This document shows, in pieces, positions 10,823 to 21,521 of a stretch of 64,000 bases of DNA (the first letter of the stretch is position 1; every line of letters begins with the position of its first letter). The notes beneath the pieces are model-generated. The model was not told where the DNA came from and searched no databases. It was given only the letters and a program-made list of their open reading frames with translations. This DNA comes from Flaveria trinervia (Eukaryota; Streptophyta; Magnoliopsida; Asterales; Asteraceae). The position numbers and the translations under genes were made by a program. Where the stretch lies: assembly GCA_025506515.1 (NCBI GenBank), contig CM046451.1, positions 72,243,599-72,307,598 of the forward strand. The letters run 5' to 3'.

Positions 10823-12090
10823 TGTCACACCCCAACCTTGACGACGGAATCGTCGAGATGTGAGGGTTAAGATTTTTCACAGCCACATAACGCTATTTTT
10901 AAGTGTAATATTAAAATTATAAGTTTCAAAAGGCATTACAAACATAAGTCTCAAAACATGAAATAATCCCAAATAAAACAAACGTAACATAACATTTATT
11001 TATTTAACTAGGTCCAAGTCCTACTTTTATTTCCAAGCTTCAAAAGTCCACTTTAAACTTGGGGATTTCCTGAAACATGATAAAAATAAAAGGGTCAAGT
11101 ATAAATAGTTGGTGAGTTTCCAAGGTTTTTATACATAATATGATAAAGTTACAAGTAGCAATTCATGTCATAGGTCATAAGCAAGTAAGGTTATAGAACA
11201 CATATCGTCACAACCAAACCTCGACTTGATTACAAGTATAAAAGATTGGCTAAGTGTATTTGGTTCCCATGATGAGCAAGCATACGTCATCAGGAGTCAG
11301 CAATATATCGATTTTAGCACCAAATAGGCTTGTCAGGCCCAATGATCAAAGACGTCGCCAAGCTAGCAATAGTTAATGATTGTAAACAAAAATATGTATC
11401 TCATATAAACACTTACAACACACAAATAACCATGACAAAATATGAATTGCAAGTGCTTTAGAAGTCTAAACGTTTACAAGTGCATTATGTATAAGTAATC
11501 ATGTTTCACCCCAAATTAGTGTGAAAAGATAAAAAGGGGGCAAGGAAAACTCACATGACGAAATAAGTATAAGAATGAAGATTGATAAGATTAATAGTAA
11601 ACGTTGTTCCAAGATGAAACGTCACAAGGCACCTAAATACATATATATTCACAAGATTAAAGTTTAATATTGAGTGCAATGAATTATTATGGGCTAGGGT
11701 TCAATTTGATGTTTGGGGTTTTATTTATCAAATGAAAACTAATTATATTTTCGTAGAAATGATTATTTACATTTTGTGTAATATATGAAGTAAGTATAAC
11801 ATTTATAAAAAATAATAAAAAATTTGTATTATTCATAAGTTTTGATTAAGGTTTTGTAACCAAATAATAAAAAAATGGAAACAATTTAATCGATAACCTA
11901 CACAAACAATGGTTGAAAGAATAATTTTGTATAAACTAGTATTTAAGTTCTAAATATATACTAACTATAACATTAATTTTAGAATTTTAAATAAAATATA
12001 AGGATATTTTTATACACAAATTGCAGAAAATATTTAAATGGTTTAAAAATACATGAAGTTTATAAAATGATTTTTTTTATAGTTTATAAA

Positions 12091-12112
12091 TTATATATAT
12101 ATATATATAATA

Positions 12113-12150
<38 letters not shown>
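12091..12150. repeat. (TA)n microsatellite
   Basis: About 60 bp of almost uninterrupted TA dinucleotides with short AATA and TTA breaks, inside the solo LTR. Confidence 0.9.
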
Positions 12151-12152
<2 letters not shown>

Positions 12153-12170
12153 TTTTATAAAACATTCTAA

Positions 12171-12265
12171 AAAATTGTTGGAGGTCACCGGGTTCGAACC
12201 CGTGACCTCTAAGTGGGAAAGTGAACATCGAACCAGTGAACCAAGGCTACAACCGCGATAGATAC
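12171..12265 (-). other. tRNA-derived, Pol III-like module
   Basis: At 12181-12209 there is a 29-nt near-perfect inverted repeat (one bulged C) whose centre, GGGTTCGAACCC, matches the tRNA B box GGTTCGANNCC. On the minus strand an A-box-like stretch (GTAGCCTTGGTTCACTGG) lies about 45 nt upstream and a T6 run (12171-12176) follows. Spacing and size suit a Pol III transcript of about 95 nt, but I cannot fold a proper cloverleaf. It may be a SINE-like or tRNA-derived piece captured by the LTR. Confidence 0.35.
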
Positions 12266-13099
12266 CACATTTTAAATCTTAAATACAAACTCAAACAAAA
12301 ACCCCAAACATTAAGAACCCTAGAAACATATTCAATCAAATTGAACCCCATATGAACGTTGTAATCGATCGAAAGGTTAGGGCTTTTGATCTCCATATGA
12401 AATCGAGTAAGTAGTTGCGTTTAATTACCCGGTTTAAAGTTGAGTTGAAGATGAACAAGATGGATGAAGGTCGCGACCGAGGTTGAATCAATAAATGTGG
12501 AATAGATGAAAACAATCAAATTAACACAGTGGATAGCTTCGGATGATGTTCTTGATGCAAAGCCCCTTGTCAATTTCAGTTTAAAACACTCGGAAGGTGG
12601 GTTTCGACTATGTCGCAGCCTCGCGATGAAGGTGATGATTGAATTGATGTTTGCGTTTGTTTCAGGTGAAATTGATTATTGTATTCGATTAAAGGTAGAT
12701 AGACATTCGTTCGTGTTGATTTAATTGAGTTATTATTGGTTTTTAAGGCTCAAACGGCTGTGGGGTTTAATACTTCGGTTATTCACTCGATTAGGATTAG
12801 TAACCGACGTTTAAAGGTGATAATTGCTATGTTTAGGTTCGAATCATGTACACAAAAAGGTTTAGAATGGTTTAGAGTCGTTTTTCGAAGGTTCTGGTGA
12901 GTTTTTAGGACCGCCGGAGGTCGGTCGGCGGTGGCCGATGACTGGCCGGAGAATCGGGGAAGGAAAATGGGGTGGGGGTTGGGTTTTTAATAATTTTCAC
13001 GTTTAGTCACTGCAGTTTTGTTTTTATTATTTTATGCACAAAACTTGCATTTAAAGTTTTAAAAACAACAATTTACCCCTTAACTTAATTGTTTTAAGT

Positions 13100-13220
13100 T
13101 CTCATTATTATTATTAGTATATTATTATTAATATTATCATTATTATTAATATTATTATTATTATTTATAGTATTATTACTATTATCGCTATAGTTATTAT
13201 TATTAGTATTGCTATTATAA
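13100..13220. repeat. ATT-rich trinucleotide tract
   Basis: Degenerate (ATT)n / (TTA)n runs with scattered substitutions near the right end of the solo LTR. Confidence 0.75.
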
Positions 13221-13409
13221 CTTGTTCTCCTAGTAATATTAAGATAATTAATATTATTTGATATATTTTTTTTTAGTTTTAACCTTCATATATTAAAAGT
13301 TAGCGATAACTAAAAAGAATAAGCAAATGAGTTTTCATAATAGTCAATAACGACCCTTATAAGAATAAACAAAGTTAACTTTTTGTTAACAGAAAGATGA
13401 GATGTTACA

Positions 13410-13414
13410 ACTTT
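13410..13414. repeat. Target-site duplication ACTTT, right copy, of the solo LTR
   Basis: Matches 10818-10822; follows the ..TTACA end of the solo LTR. Confidence 0.8.
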
Positions 13415-13612
13415 TAACTTACCATTGGATATACTCCCTCTACCAGAAATATATCCTCCGGCCTCACCTCCAAATTGGATAGGACCTCCATCATAGTTCT
13501 AAAATTGTTGAAGTAGAGATCTGTTCCTGTCATGTGCCTGGAGCATCCACTATCTACAATCCATACATTGTTGTTCTTGTCAAATGGTTGTTCGTGCACA
13601 TAAGATGAGATT
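13415..13612 (-). pseudogene. Copia-A aspartic protease, cut by the solo LTR
   Basis: The retroviral-type aspartic protease processes the Gag-Pol polyprotein. The active-site region WIVDSGCSRHMTG is at 13527-13565, with the catalytic DSG triplet at 13546-13554. Downstream a frame change occurs before the glycine-rich GGYISGRGS-type segment, after which the solo LTR interrupts the gene. The catalytic Asp is kept, but the frameshift and insertion disable it. Confidence 0.88.
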
Positions 13613-14217
13613 TCAGTTTTGTTTGGAAACCCAAGCCTTGCTAGTCTTGGGTTCTTCCAAGGATAATGACATGAGTGAACCAAATGATATGCATGGGGGT
13701 TCAACAGAGGTATTTGAAGAAGAGGTTTGGGCTGCAGCATCTTCCTTGATCTTCCAGTCCACCCTTTGGCTGATCTTGGAGGATGAGCTTGTTGAAGCTT
13801 TTGCAGCATGGTCTTCTTCCGAAGCTTCTTTCTTTTCGGAAGTAGTCCTCACCATCTTTTCTTCCGAAGCAGTCTTCTTCTGGGATGGTTTCAAGGGAGC
13901 TTTCTTGTTCTTCCGAACCTTAGTAGTTGTTGCTTCAGAAGCCATTTTCCCTTCAGAAGAAGGAGTTTCTTCCGAAAGCAACTTGGCTTTCGAAACTAGC
14001 TTTCCCTTCTTCAACACTTGAACCGTATGGAAGGGTCCAAATGTGAAACCTTCCCTGACTCCTTCTTTTCTAACATTATTTGCATAATGTGTGCTTGTAG
14101 GATTGTAGTAACAATCTTTTGCCATGTGATTTTGTAGGCCACACATGATGCATGCAATGTTAGTCTTTTGGGAAAGTGAGGGTTGTTGTTTCTTGGTTTT
14201 CTTTTCTTCGTCAGCAA
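13613..14217 (-). pseudogene. Copia-A Gag-Pol linker with second zinc knuckle
   Basis: A CCHC knuckle, C-I-M-C-G-L-Q-N-H-M-A-K-D-C, lies at 14111-14152, followed by a Lys/Ser/Glu/Thr-rich, disordered linker leading to the protease. Many Ser-Glu codons in the linker (13800-13990) fall inside TTCCGAAG motifs, so the family's repeated motif extends into coding DNA. A second knuckle just before the protease also occurs in copia-B and core C. Its role is probably nucleic-acid binding. Confidence 0.75.
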
Positions 14218-16239
14218 CTTTTCCCTTTATCTTTTGATCCTTTCGTAGGACAGGAATGCTAGTATTACATTCCTTCTTGAATCAGAAGTACCTAACACTT
14301 GGAATCCAGCTGAGATAAAGACACCCTTCTGCTCGGGGTCAATTTTCAGTTTGGATTCAGCCACTTTCTTAGCAGTTTTCCTAGCAGCTTTATCTCTCTT
14401 CTTCTGGCTTTAGTGGTTAGGATTTGATCTTCACAAGAGGTGATGGGTACATCTACCTGTTCCTTCCTTGTGGTGGCCACTATTGATGCCTCATCCTTCA
14501 ACTCTGGAAAGGAAGGGTCAGCAGTTGGAACCTCTTGCTCTTCAGTACCACATCTTGGCTATCTAATAGACTCATAGGAATGTGGTGGAGCAATTTCATT
14601 GGTTCCCAACCCTTATTTGTTTTGATAACAGAGTTTGGAATGGGAGGATGATGCAAGAATACCTTGGAAGTTCTGCTCAGAGATAGCATGCTTCCTGGAC
14701 TGAGCCTCAACAGTGACAAGCTGGGCTTGAGCCTCAGACAATTTTGATATCAGATCCTTGATTGAGTTTGTAGTTGGTGTGTTCATGTTTCAAAAGAGAT
14801 ACAGTTTTCTCTAACTCATCAATTTTCTTTTGATAGTCAGATTCAGCTCTTTTAAAATCAGATTTTAGAATATTTAAGGCTCAATGTCAGATCTGGTTTC
14901 CATATTGTAATCCTGATAGAGTTTAACTTTAGCTATACAGGCTAGAGTGCAGAGATGTTCATATACCTAGGCATCATTTGTTTCGGCCATGAGAGCTTGA
15001 GCACGAATCACATCCTGTACCATGAAGCTCCAGTCAACTTCTTGAGCCATTGCGACTGTTTCAGTTGACTTCTCAATGGGCTTTGAGGTTGAGGGATGTG
15101 TGGAGGCCTGTGGGGTTCCCAGACTGGTCTTGGGAGCCTTGCATTCCCTTGCAAAGTGACCCAGTTGGTTACAGTTGTAACACTTTGCCTTGGTCTTGTC
15201 AAACTCGAACTTCCTGGTATTTGGGTTTTAAGGGAAATGCCTTCCAGTTCTCTTAAAGAACTTCTTTGCTCTGTAAGTTTAGAGAGCCATCTGCTGGACA
15301 ATGTCCACGTACTCTACATCATCTGGGCTAAAACACTCAAGATCATCAAAGTAGCATTGAAAATCTCATGAGTGTCCACCTCCTGAAACAAAGGCACAAC
15401 TTTCTTGGAAGGGATTGTGTTGAGCCTGTTGAGACCTTGGAGTCTTAGGTAAGTGATGTAAGGACCAAAAGAGCAGGATGGCTATTGATATGTCAAGTAA
15501 TGCTGAGGTTGTGGGGTTAATGAGCCTTCATCAACCATTAAAGCGTTGCTAGCAGGAAGACTCATGGGTCTGCTTTTTTGGTGGCCCTTCTTACTCTCCA
15601 TCTGTAGACGATATCCATCAAGAATTCCATAGAGCTATGTCACGGAAAGAGTGTTCAAGTTTTATGTTCTCTTGATAGAGACACAGTAGAATGTCCACTC
15701 ATTTGGAAGAGCACTCATGAACTTTCTGGTGAGATCTCTAAGTTCAGGAGTGATCTTCACAGACTGAAGGGAAGAGATAACATCCATGTACCTGAAGTAC
15801 TACTCGCTGAGTCTCCAGCAATATGAGTGAAGTTCTCGAACTGCTGCTTCAGTGAGTCCTTCTTTGAGTCGTTGGAGTTGGAGTACATCTGGGCAAGTGC
15901 ATCGAACAATTCTTTGGCAGTCTTGCAATGCTTGAACCCCACCATGATAGAGTTCAGTATTGCAGTCATGAGAATTGTCATAGCATTGGTGTCGATGTCT
16001 ATCTTCTTCCTGTCTTCATCAGAATAGTCTTCGACAGCTTTCTCTATCATGGCACCGTTTCCACCAGGTGAAGCCACCTTTGGCTGGTATAGTCCATTGA
16101 CTATAGAGTTCCATATTTTGCTGTCTTGGTATCTAATGAAGCCTTCCATTCTTCTACTCCAAGACTTGAAGTTTACAAGAGTAATGATGGGAGCTTTTGT
16201 CATTGTTCCCATCTCTACCTCGGATTTGTTAAGGGCCAT
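14218..16239 (-). pseudogene. Copia-A gag
   Basis: Gag forms the virus-like particle and packages RNA. The likely start is the ATG at 16237-16239 (MALNKSE..), about 80 nt after the primer site; an upstream ATG at 16302 is in the same frame. The N-terminal part (15757-16239) has the copia gag pattern with SWSRRMEGFIRYQD, TAKELFDALAQMY and KQQFENF. A frame change follows near 15790. The CCHC zinc knuckle C-Y-N-C-N-Q-L-G-H-F-A-R-E-C is at 15141-15182, after a FDKTKAK block. From about 15090 to 14218 the frame is a broken, partly helical linker. Several stops are present, so no full Gag is made. Confidence 0.85.
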
Positions 16240-16317
16240 TTGAGTGAGTGGGTGGTAGGGAGGAGTGAAAAACAGGTTGATTTGGATGTTTAGATCACGC
16301 AATCAAGAGCCTGAGTA

Positions 16318-16329
16318 GCTCTGATACCA
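16318..16329 (-). promoter_or_regulatory. Primer-binding site of copia-A (initiator tRNA-Met)
   Basis: Minus-sense TGGTATCAGAGC, complementary to the 3' end of plant initiator tRNA-Met, lies two bases inside the 5' LTR. It sets the orientation and LTR edge. Confidence 0.93.
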
Positions 16330-16331
16330 AT

Positions 16332-17200
16332 TGCAGGATCGGTGATTGTCACATAAACACCATTTTTTCTCCCAAACTCACCTAGAATCACACTCGGGTA
16401 TGATAAGAATCAATAAGAGTTGATCACAATATAGAAAGTAATTAAGAACATAAAAAGATAATTTTCAAGATACTTTTATATATTGATTCTCAAATCAAAA
16501 TACAAAACTCTTACAAGCAGAAGATGATCTGTGTCACAATGAGTTACAAGGAGATCCTATATATAATAATATCTACAGCCGGATATACTTTAATACCAGT
16601 TGGGATCCTTTAGCTAAAGCCTATACTATAAGACTATAGTTTAAGGTATTTCGGATAAAGTCTTATCTGAGATTTGGTAGTCCGGACATGTCCTTGACTT
16701 ACCTTTTGTCAACAACTGAAGTTGGTAACATTTACTATCATGAAAAGGTAAACAATGGAATAAAGTATGGTCAACAACATGACTCTTTGGGAAGAAGCCA
16801 TGTTGTATCAGAAGTTTGCAGCGGAGTGTCAGAGACCATGCTTGTGTCCACTGGTTATAGCAGTGTCTTCCGAAGATTAAATGGCTTCGGAAGAGTAAGT
16901 ACTTCCGAAGCCACTTTATACTTCGGAAGAGCTGCTTCTTCCAAGGCTTGGAGACTTTTTCTTTTCATCATACTTTGGAAGTGGTCTTCACTTTATTCTT
17001 CTAAGTCTTGAACTTCGGAAGTATGCATTTGTCTTTGGAATTAGAGTTCCATCTTCGGAAGATGGACTTTCCCTTTGTCTTTGAAAGAACTCTACAACCT
17101 TCGGAAGTTCCATGATAAGCTTCAGAAGCCTTTGCATGCAGCACCAAAATAACTTAAATGATATAGTTTTGGTTGCATTAGCCTCCTTCTTGATCCAACA
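16332..17200 (-). repeat. Copia-A 5' LTR
   Basis: 869 bp with TG..CA ends (minus sense TGTTGG..CCTGCA). Between 16865 and 17110 the nonamer CTTC(C/G)GAAG occurs at least at 16885-16893, 16902-16910, 16921-16929, 17013-17021 and 17053-17061. A minus-strand TATA-like TATATATAG lies near 16557-16566 and could be the core promoter. Confidence 0.93.
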
Positions 17201-18130
17201 GTTTGATTATTTCAACAAGCTTTTGTGGATCCCATACTTATATGGTAATCAACCTTCCTCAGGAGATTTTTAAGCGGTCTCGGGGTAGTTTTCAAGAAGA
17301 AACTATACTTAGAACTTTCAGAGAGAAGCCAAGCCTCAGGTCAGTGCCACCGCACAGTAAAGAGGCGGCAAATAACAATGATGTCTAGAATATATAGGTT
17401 ATGCTTATCCTCAGGTCAGTGCCACCACACAGTAGAGAGGCACATAACCTATCTTCTTGTTTGAGCATTTTTCATCTTTTTGCATAGTTCTCACCAACAA
17501 CATAAGTTATTAGTTTCATTTCTTTTGCTCATATTTTGGTCTTACACACACATTTGTGACGTTTATTCTACTCGTCACCGCTTATTGGAATTTGTTGATC
17601 GTGTTCACCAGGGATAAGATGTTAACCCACAGCTTATTGAACAACTTAGTTTGTTCTTGAGATCACCAATAAGGTCTAATCGTCTATTTTGTTGAATCTA
17701 CCAACATATCATATGTGGTCTAACAACCTCTAGGTCTACTTTCTTTGTGTTACCTTAGTAGAAGTTAGTCTTGCTATCATTTTTCCTTTTATATTACTCA
17801 GACTACGCAGACTTATATTTTGTACTTTGCATCTTATTTTATTTAATCTTTTAAAGTCCCAAGTGATTTGAACCTGTGTACTATCATTTTCTAAAGTCAT
17901 TAAATCGGCATCACATATACGATCTACTTTCTATCAGCCTGCCTCTCCTTCTCCCTCGTTTTTTTGTTAATGTTACTAGCTGACCTATTCTCCCCCTAAA
18001 ATTCTAAAACCGTAACCGATTAACGCTATTATGGATTTTAAAAGGCAACAAAATAACACCAAATTAATTAAACTGCTTAAAATTAAGCAAATAAATAAAG
18101 ACAATAAAATTAAAAGAAATATGACAATAC
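17201..18130 (-). other. Rest of the CD spacer, with a 33-bp direct repeat
   Basis: Continuation of the spacer cut by copia-A. No gene is seen. A 33-bp sequence starting CCTCAGGTCAGTGCCACC occurs twice, at 17334-17366 and 17409-17441, with a few mismatches. A CT-rich stretch at about 17945-17998 ends in TCTCCCCCTAA, which in minus sense resembles a polypurine tract but has no LTR next to it. Confidence 0.55.
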
Positions 18131-19720
18131 GCATCAGACTACACGTGGTCTTCTTTAGCAATTACATCACTTTTCTTTTTAACGTTGTTGACCTCTAACA
18201 AATATTGAAAATGTCGTTTATCAAAAGCCTTTGTATAGAGGTCAGCGCGTTGAAAATCAACATTTATTTTAATCACATTGATTAGGTTCTTTTCAAAACA
18301 ATCACGTATAAAGTGATATTTTATGCCGATGTGTTTGGTCTCAGGATGTTGGACCGGATTTTTTGTTACTACAATTGCAGCAGAGTTATAAAAAAATAGG
18401 AAAAGAAGAGAAATTCAAACCATAGTCCCGCATTTGCTGTTGAATCCATACGATTTGTGAACAGCAACTTGCAACAGTAACGTATTCGGCTACACAGGTT
18501 GACAAAGCAACCGAGGTTTGCTTCTTACACTGCCAGGTCACTAATCTCCTCCCAAAGAATTGACATCCTGCTGATGTAGATTTGTAGTTCATCTTGCAGC
18601 CACCATAATCCGAGTCACTATACGATGTTAGCTCAAAGTCATCGTCATGAGGATACCACAACCCTAGTGTTGGAGTGCCCTTTAGATAACAAAGATCCTT
18701 TTAACCCCTATCAGATGGTTAACTTTTGGCTTTGCCTGATATCTTGAACACAAACATGTTGTGTACATAATATCAGGTCTTGATGCAGTGAGGTACATGA
18801 GTGATCCAATCATTCCTCGGTACATGGTGGCATTGACCATATCACCATTCTCGTCGGGTGCTACATCATGGTTTGTAGCAATTGGAGTCCTAACTGCGAA
18901 AGCATTCTCTATGTCAAACCGACTGAGAATATCTCCTACATACTTGGTCTGATGTAGGAAAATCCCTTTTGGTGTCTGATCCACCTCTAACCAAGAAAGA
19001 ATTTCATCTCTCCCATGGCACTCATTTCAAACTCAGCCTTCATTACTGCTTCAAACTCTTTACATAGATCTTCATTCTTGGATCCAAAGATTATGTCATC
19101 TACATAAATTTGGACCAGCAGTAAATCACCATCCTTTTCTTTAATGAATAGTGTGCAATCAATAACACCTCTACGAAACCCATGTTTCACAAGGTGAGTG
19201 GAGAGTTTCTCATACCAGGCTGTAGGAGCTTGATGAAGCCCATATAAAGCCTTTTCGAGTTTGTAAACTCTGTCCCGATGATATGGATCCTCAAATCCCT
19301 CGGGTTGACTAACGTACACTGTCTCTCGGATTTCACCAGTTGATAAACTTTAATATTCATGTATGATGCATAGGTAAGGAAGATACAAATTGCTTCCATT
19401 CTTGCCATGGATGGAAACACCTTATTGTAGTCTATGCCCTCTACTTGTCGAAATCCTTGAACAACAAGTCATGCCTTGTTCTGATGATCACGCCTTGATC
19501 ATCTTTCTTGCATTTCAAGACCCATTTGGTGCCACTGACCTTAGCACCTTTAGGTCTATCCACACCTAACTTCTTGAACTGAAGAAGTTCTTCTTGCATG
19601 GAACTTACTCATGCCTCATCATTCACGGCTTCACTAACATACTTTGGCTCAAACTGAGACACAAAGCCACGATACGCACTGTGGTGAAGATATCCCTTTT
19701 CCATCATCGAGGCATAATCA
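18131..19720 (-). pseudogene. Core C reverse transcriptase and RNase H
   Basis: Copia RT-RNase H of element CD. RT blocks: VYVSQPEGFEDP-like, LEKALYGLHQAP, GVIDCTLF, the intact catalytic YVDD at 19095-19106, then MSAMGEMKFFLG. The connection shows YRGMIGSLMYLTASRPDIMY; RNase H shows SDSDYGGCK, KSTSAGCQF, TWQCKKQTSVA and CVAEYVTVASC. The conserved T-A-E of the last block reads C-V-A-E, so the Glu is kept. Single-base frame changes lie near 18670, 18985 and 19300, and the N-terminal part (19320-19720) is broken by further shifts. The integrase-RT linker (19721-20209) is Ser/Glu-rich and decayed. Confidence 0.88.
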
Positions 19721-20209
19721 GCTGAGTACAGCTGATTTCTGGTCTGAACTCCTGATCTCACATCCCCAATGACATTATCCAAAGGACGATAGACATTTAG
19801 GTGTGATCCAGGAGTGATTGGAACAACTACCTCACAATCAAGATTATGAACATTGGGTTCAGTATCTGAGGCAGTAGGAGTCTGAGGTTCTGAAGACTCA
19901 GAGGCATCAATGTCAGATGCTTTTGGACTAGCAGTAGGAGGAACCTGTTTCTCCTGTTGTTCTGATCATTCTCCACATCTTCATCTTCAGAGGAAGAGTC
20001 ACTTCCCTAGAGTGCTCCCCCTGAGTTGGTAGATGAATCACCTTGTAAGCCGGATGATGTAGATTCCTGACATGGTGTGTTTAGAACATCAATCATCTTT
20101 GTTGCTAACTCATCATCAACGTGTAGAGTGGGATGTTGAAGGACTTGAAGAATCCATCATAGTCTAAAAAGAAGGTAGGTCCTTTTCTAGCAGGTGGTGT
20201 GGTGTATCT

Positions 20210-21165
20210 CTAAACATCAACATTACACCACGCTTCTACTTGACCCGTTGAGTTTTTGTAAACTCTTTTGTTTGGTATGTTGTATCCTAGAAAGATACCT
20301 TCATCAGCCTTCTCGCTGAATTTTCCCTCTTGAGTCTTGTTTAGTAGGGTGCATGGAGTGCCAAACGGCTCAAGATAGTCTAGATTGGGTTTACGTCGTT
20401 GTAGTAACTCGTAACATGTCTCTTCATGGCGTTTAACTACAAGAACTCGATTTAGCATATAACACGCATTTGCAACTGCTTCATTCTTGAATTGGATAGG
20501 CAGTTTTGAGTCTGCTAGCATCGTCCGTGCTATCTCTATCAAGCTGCAATTCTTCCTTTCAGCAACACCATTCATCTGAGGAGTGTAGGCAAAAGTGAAA
20601 CGATGCACACTTCCTTTTTCCTTGCAGTAAGCTTCCATCCATTAATTCTTGAACTTGGTTCCATTGTCTAAGCGCACTTGTCGTACCTTCAACTTGCATA
20701 GGGACTCCAGAGTAGTTACTAATTCCTTGAATGACTCAATTGTTTCTGATTTGGATTTCAGAAACATCACCCAAGAGAATCTTGAGTAGTCATCAGTAAC
20801 TACATAGCAGTACAAGTCACCTGCAATGCTTCTTGTAGTGACTGGACCAAATAGATCCATGTGAAGAAGTTCAAGAGGAAGTTCGATGGAATGAACTTTC
20901 TTTTCCTTATGAGACTTCTTCGTCTGTTTGCCCTTCTTGCACGCAACACAAAAATATGGAAGCTGGAAGTTTTTGACGTTAACTCCTCTCACTAGGTCAT
21001 TCTGGAACAAGTGATTAATCTTCCGTGGATTAATGTGTCCCTTCTCCTATGCCACGAGATGGAATCCTTCTCAGTAGCTTTTGACAAGAAGCACTGAACT
21101 TCATGATCCGTTGTGGAGGCCTTTGATAGATCCAAAACATAAAAGTCCTTATATCTTGAGGCAGA
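20210..21165 (-). pseudogene. Core C integrase
   Basis: Two adjacent frames, 20642-21010 and 20210-20638, cover the copia integrase core. Seen are C-VACKKGKQ of the zinc region, first catalytic Asp in HMDLFGP, second in VRLDNGTKF, and Glu in PQMNGVAERKN, followed by the C-terminal CYELLQRRKPN and FLGYNIPNK blocks. A stop or frame change around 20640 separates the second Asp from the Glu, and the zinc-region histidines (about 21010-21060) are frameshifted. Homologous to 38011-38900 of core D. Confidence 0.87.
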
Positions 21166-21168
21166 CAT

Positions 21169-21511
21169 TCAGACTTGATCCTCCGGGATGACATCGTCCT
21201 TTTTGAGGACATAGCACTTCTTGCTATCAAATACTACCTTAAAACCTTTATCACAAATTTGAGAAACAAAAAGCAAGTTATTTTGAAGTTGTTGAACATA
21301 GTTTACCTTGTTAAACTTCACTTTCTTACTACCTACTTCCCCTTGAGCTGTGATGTACCCACCTTTGTTTCCAACAAAAGGAAACATGACCTCCTTTTAT
21401 CTGTTTGATGTTTGATAAGAGAGCTTTGTTCCCTGTCATGTGCCTGGATGCTCCGCTATCTATAATCCACGTGTTGGTTTCAGCACTATAGCGAACACCC
21501 TGCACATTCAA
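21169..21511 (-). pseudogene. Core C protease and pre-integrase segment
   Basis: The active site reads W-I-I-D-S-G-A-S-R-H-M-T-G (about 21435-21475), with the catalytic DSG intact. The frame changes downstream, after which QLQNNLLFVSQICDKGFKV of the GAG-pre-integrase region follows. In the matching place core D has lost the catalytic Asp. Confidence 0.83.
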
Positions 21512-21521
21512 ATTGAAAACA

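Larger units (their letters stand above)
10823..13409. mobile_element. Solo LTR (2,587 bp) nested in copia-A, probably Ty3/gypsy
   Basis: The unit begins TGTCACACCCC, ends GATGTTACA, is flanked by perfect ACTTT copies and splits the copia-A protease from its integrase. It holds no gag-pol coding. The length and the TGTCACACC..TGTTACA ends suit the long LTRs of Tekay-type chromoviruses, as far as I remember them; the copia LTRs in this window are only 0.7-0.87 kb. No primer site or polypurine tract is seen inside, so it is best read as a solo LTR left by LTR-LTR recombination. Inside are an AT dinucleotide run (about 12091-12150), a tRNA-like module (about 12171-12265) and ATT-rich DNA (about 13100-13215). 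The orientation of the parent element is not determined. Confidence 0.75.
2160..17200 (-). mobile_element. Copia-A: complete but decayed Ty1/copia LTR retrotransposon with aORF
   Basis: The two LTRs (2160-3030 and 16332-17200) are near identical. A polypurine tract lies inside the left LTR and a tRNA-Met primer site inside the right LTR, so the element reads right to left. Order on the minus strand: gag with zinc knuckle, linker with second zinc knuckle, protease, integrase, reverse transcriptase, RNase H, spacer, aORF. The integrase-before-RT order makes it Ty1/copia. Candidate target duplication is GTTTA (2155-2159) against GTTTG (17201-17205), 4 of 5 matching. The element sits in the spacer of CD. 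By eye the LTRs differ at roughly 5% of compared sites, and the coding parts carry stops and frameshifts. Without the nested solo LTR it is about 12.45 kb, long for copia. Confidence 0.92.

Noticed and set aside
12181..12209. Functional tRNA gene
   Set aside because: The B box is good, but the T-stem does not pair in normal register and no acceptor stem is found; kept only as a tRNA-derived module.
16885..17061. Heat-shock elements in the copia-A LTR
   Set aside because: CTTCGGAAG has TTC and GAA only one base apart; a heat-shock element needs two bases between inverted nGAAn units.
17945..18000. Polypurine tract and 3' LTR of core C
   Set aside because: TTAGGGGGAGA (minus sense) looks right, but no LTR of the CD/E/G family lies to its left; the spacer and aORF continue at 17201 and 1-2159 instead.
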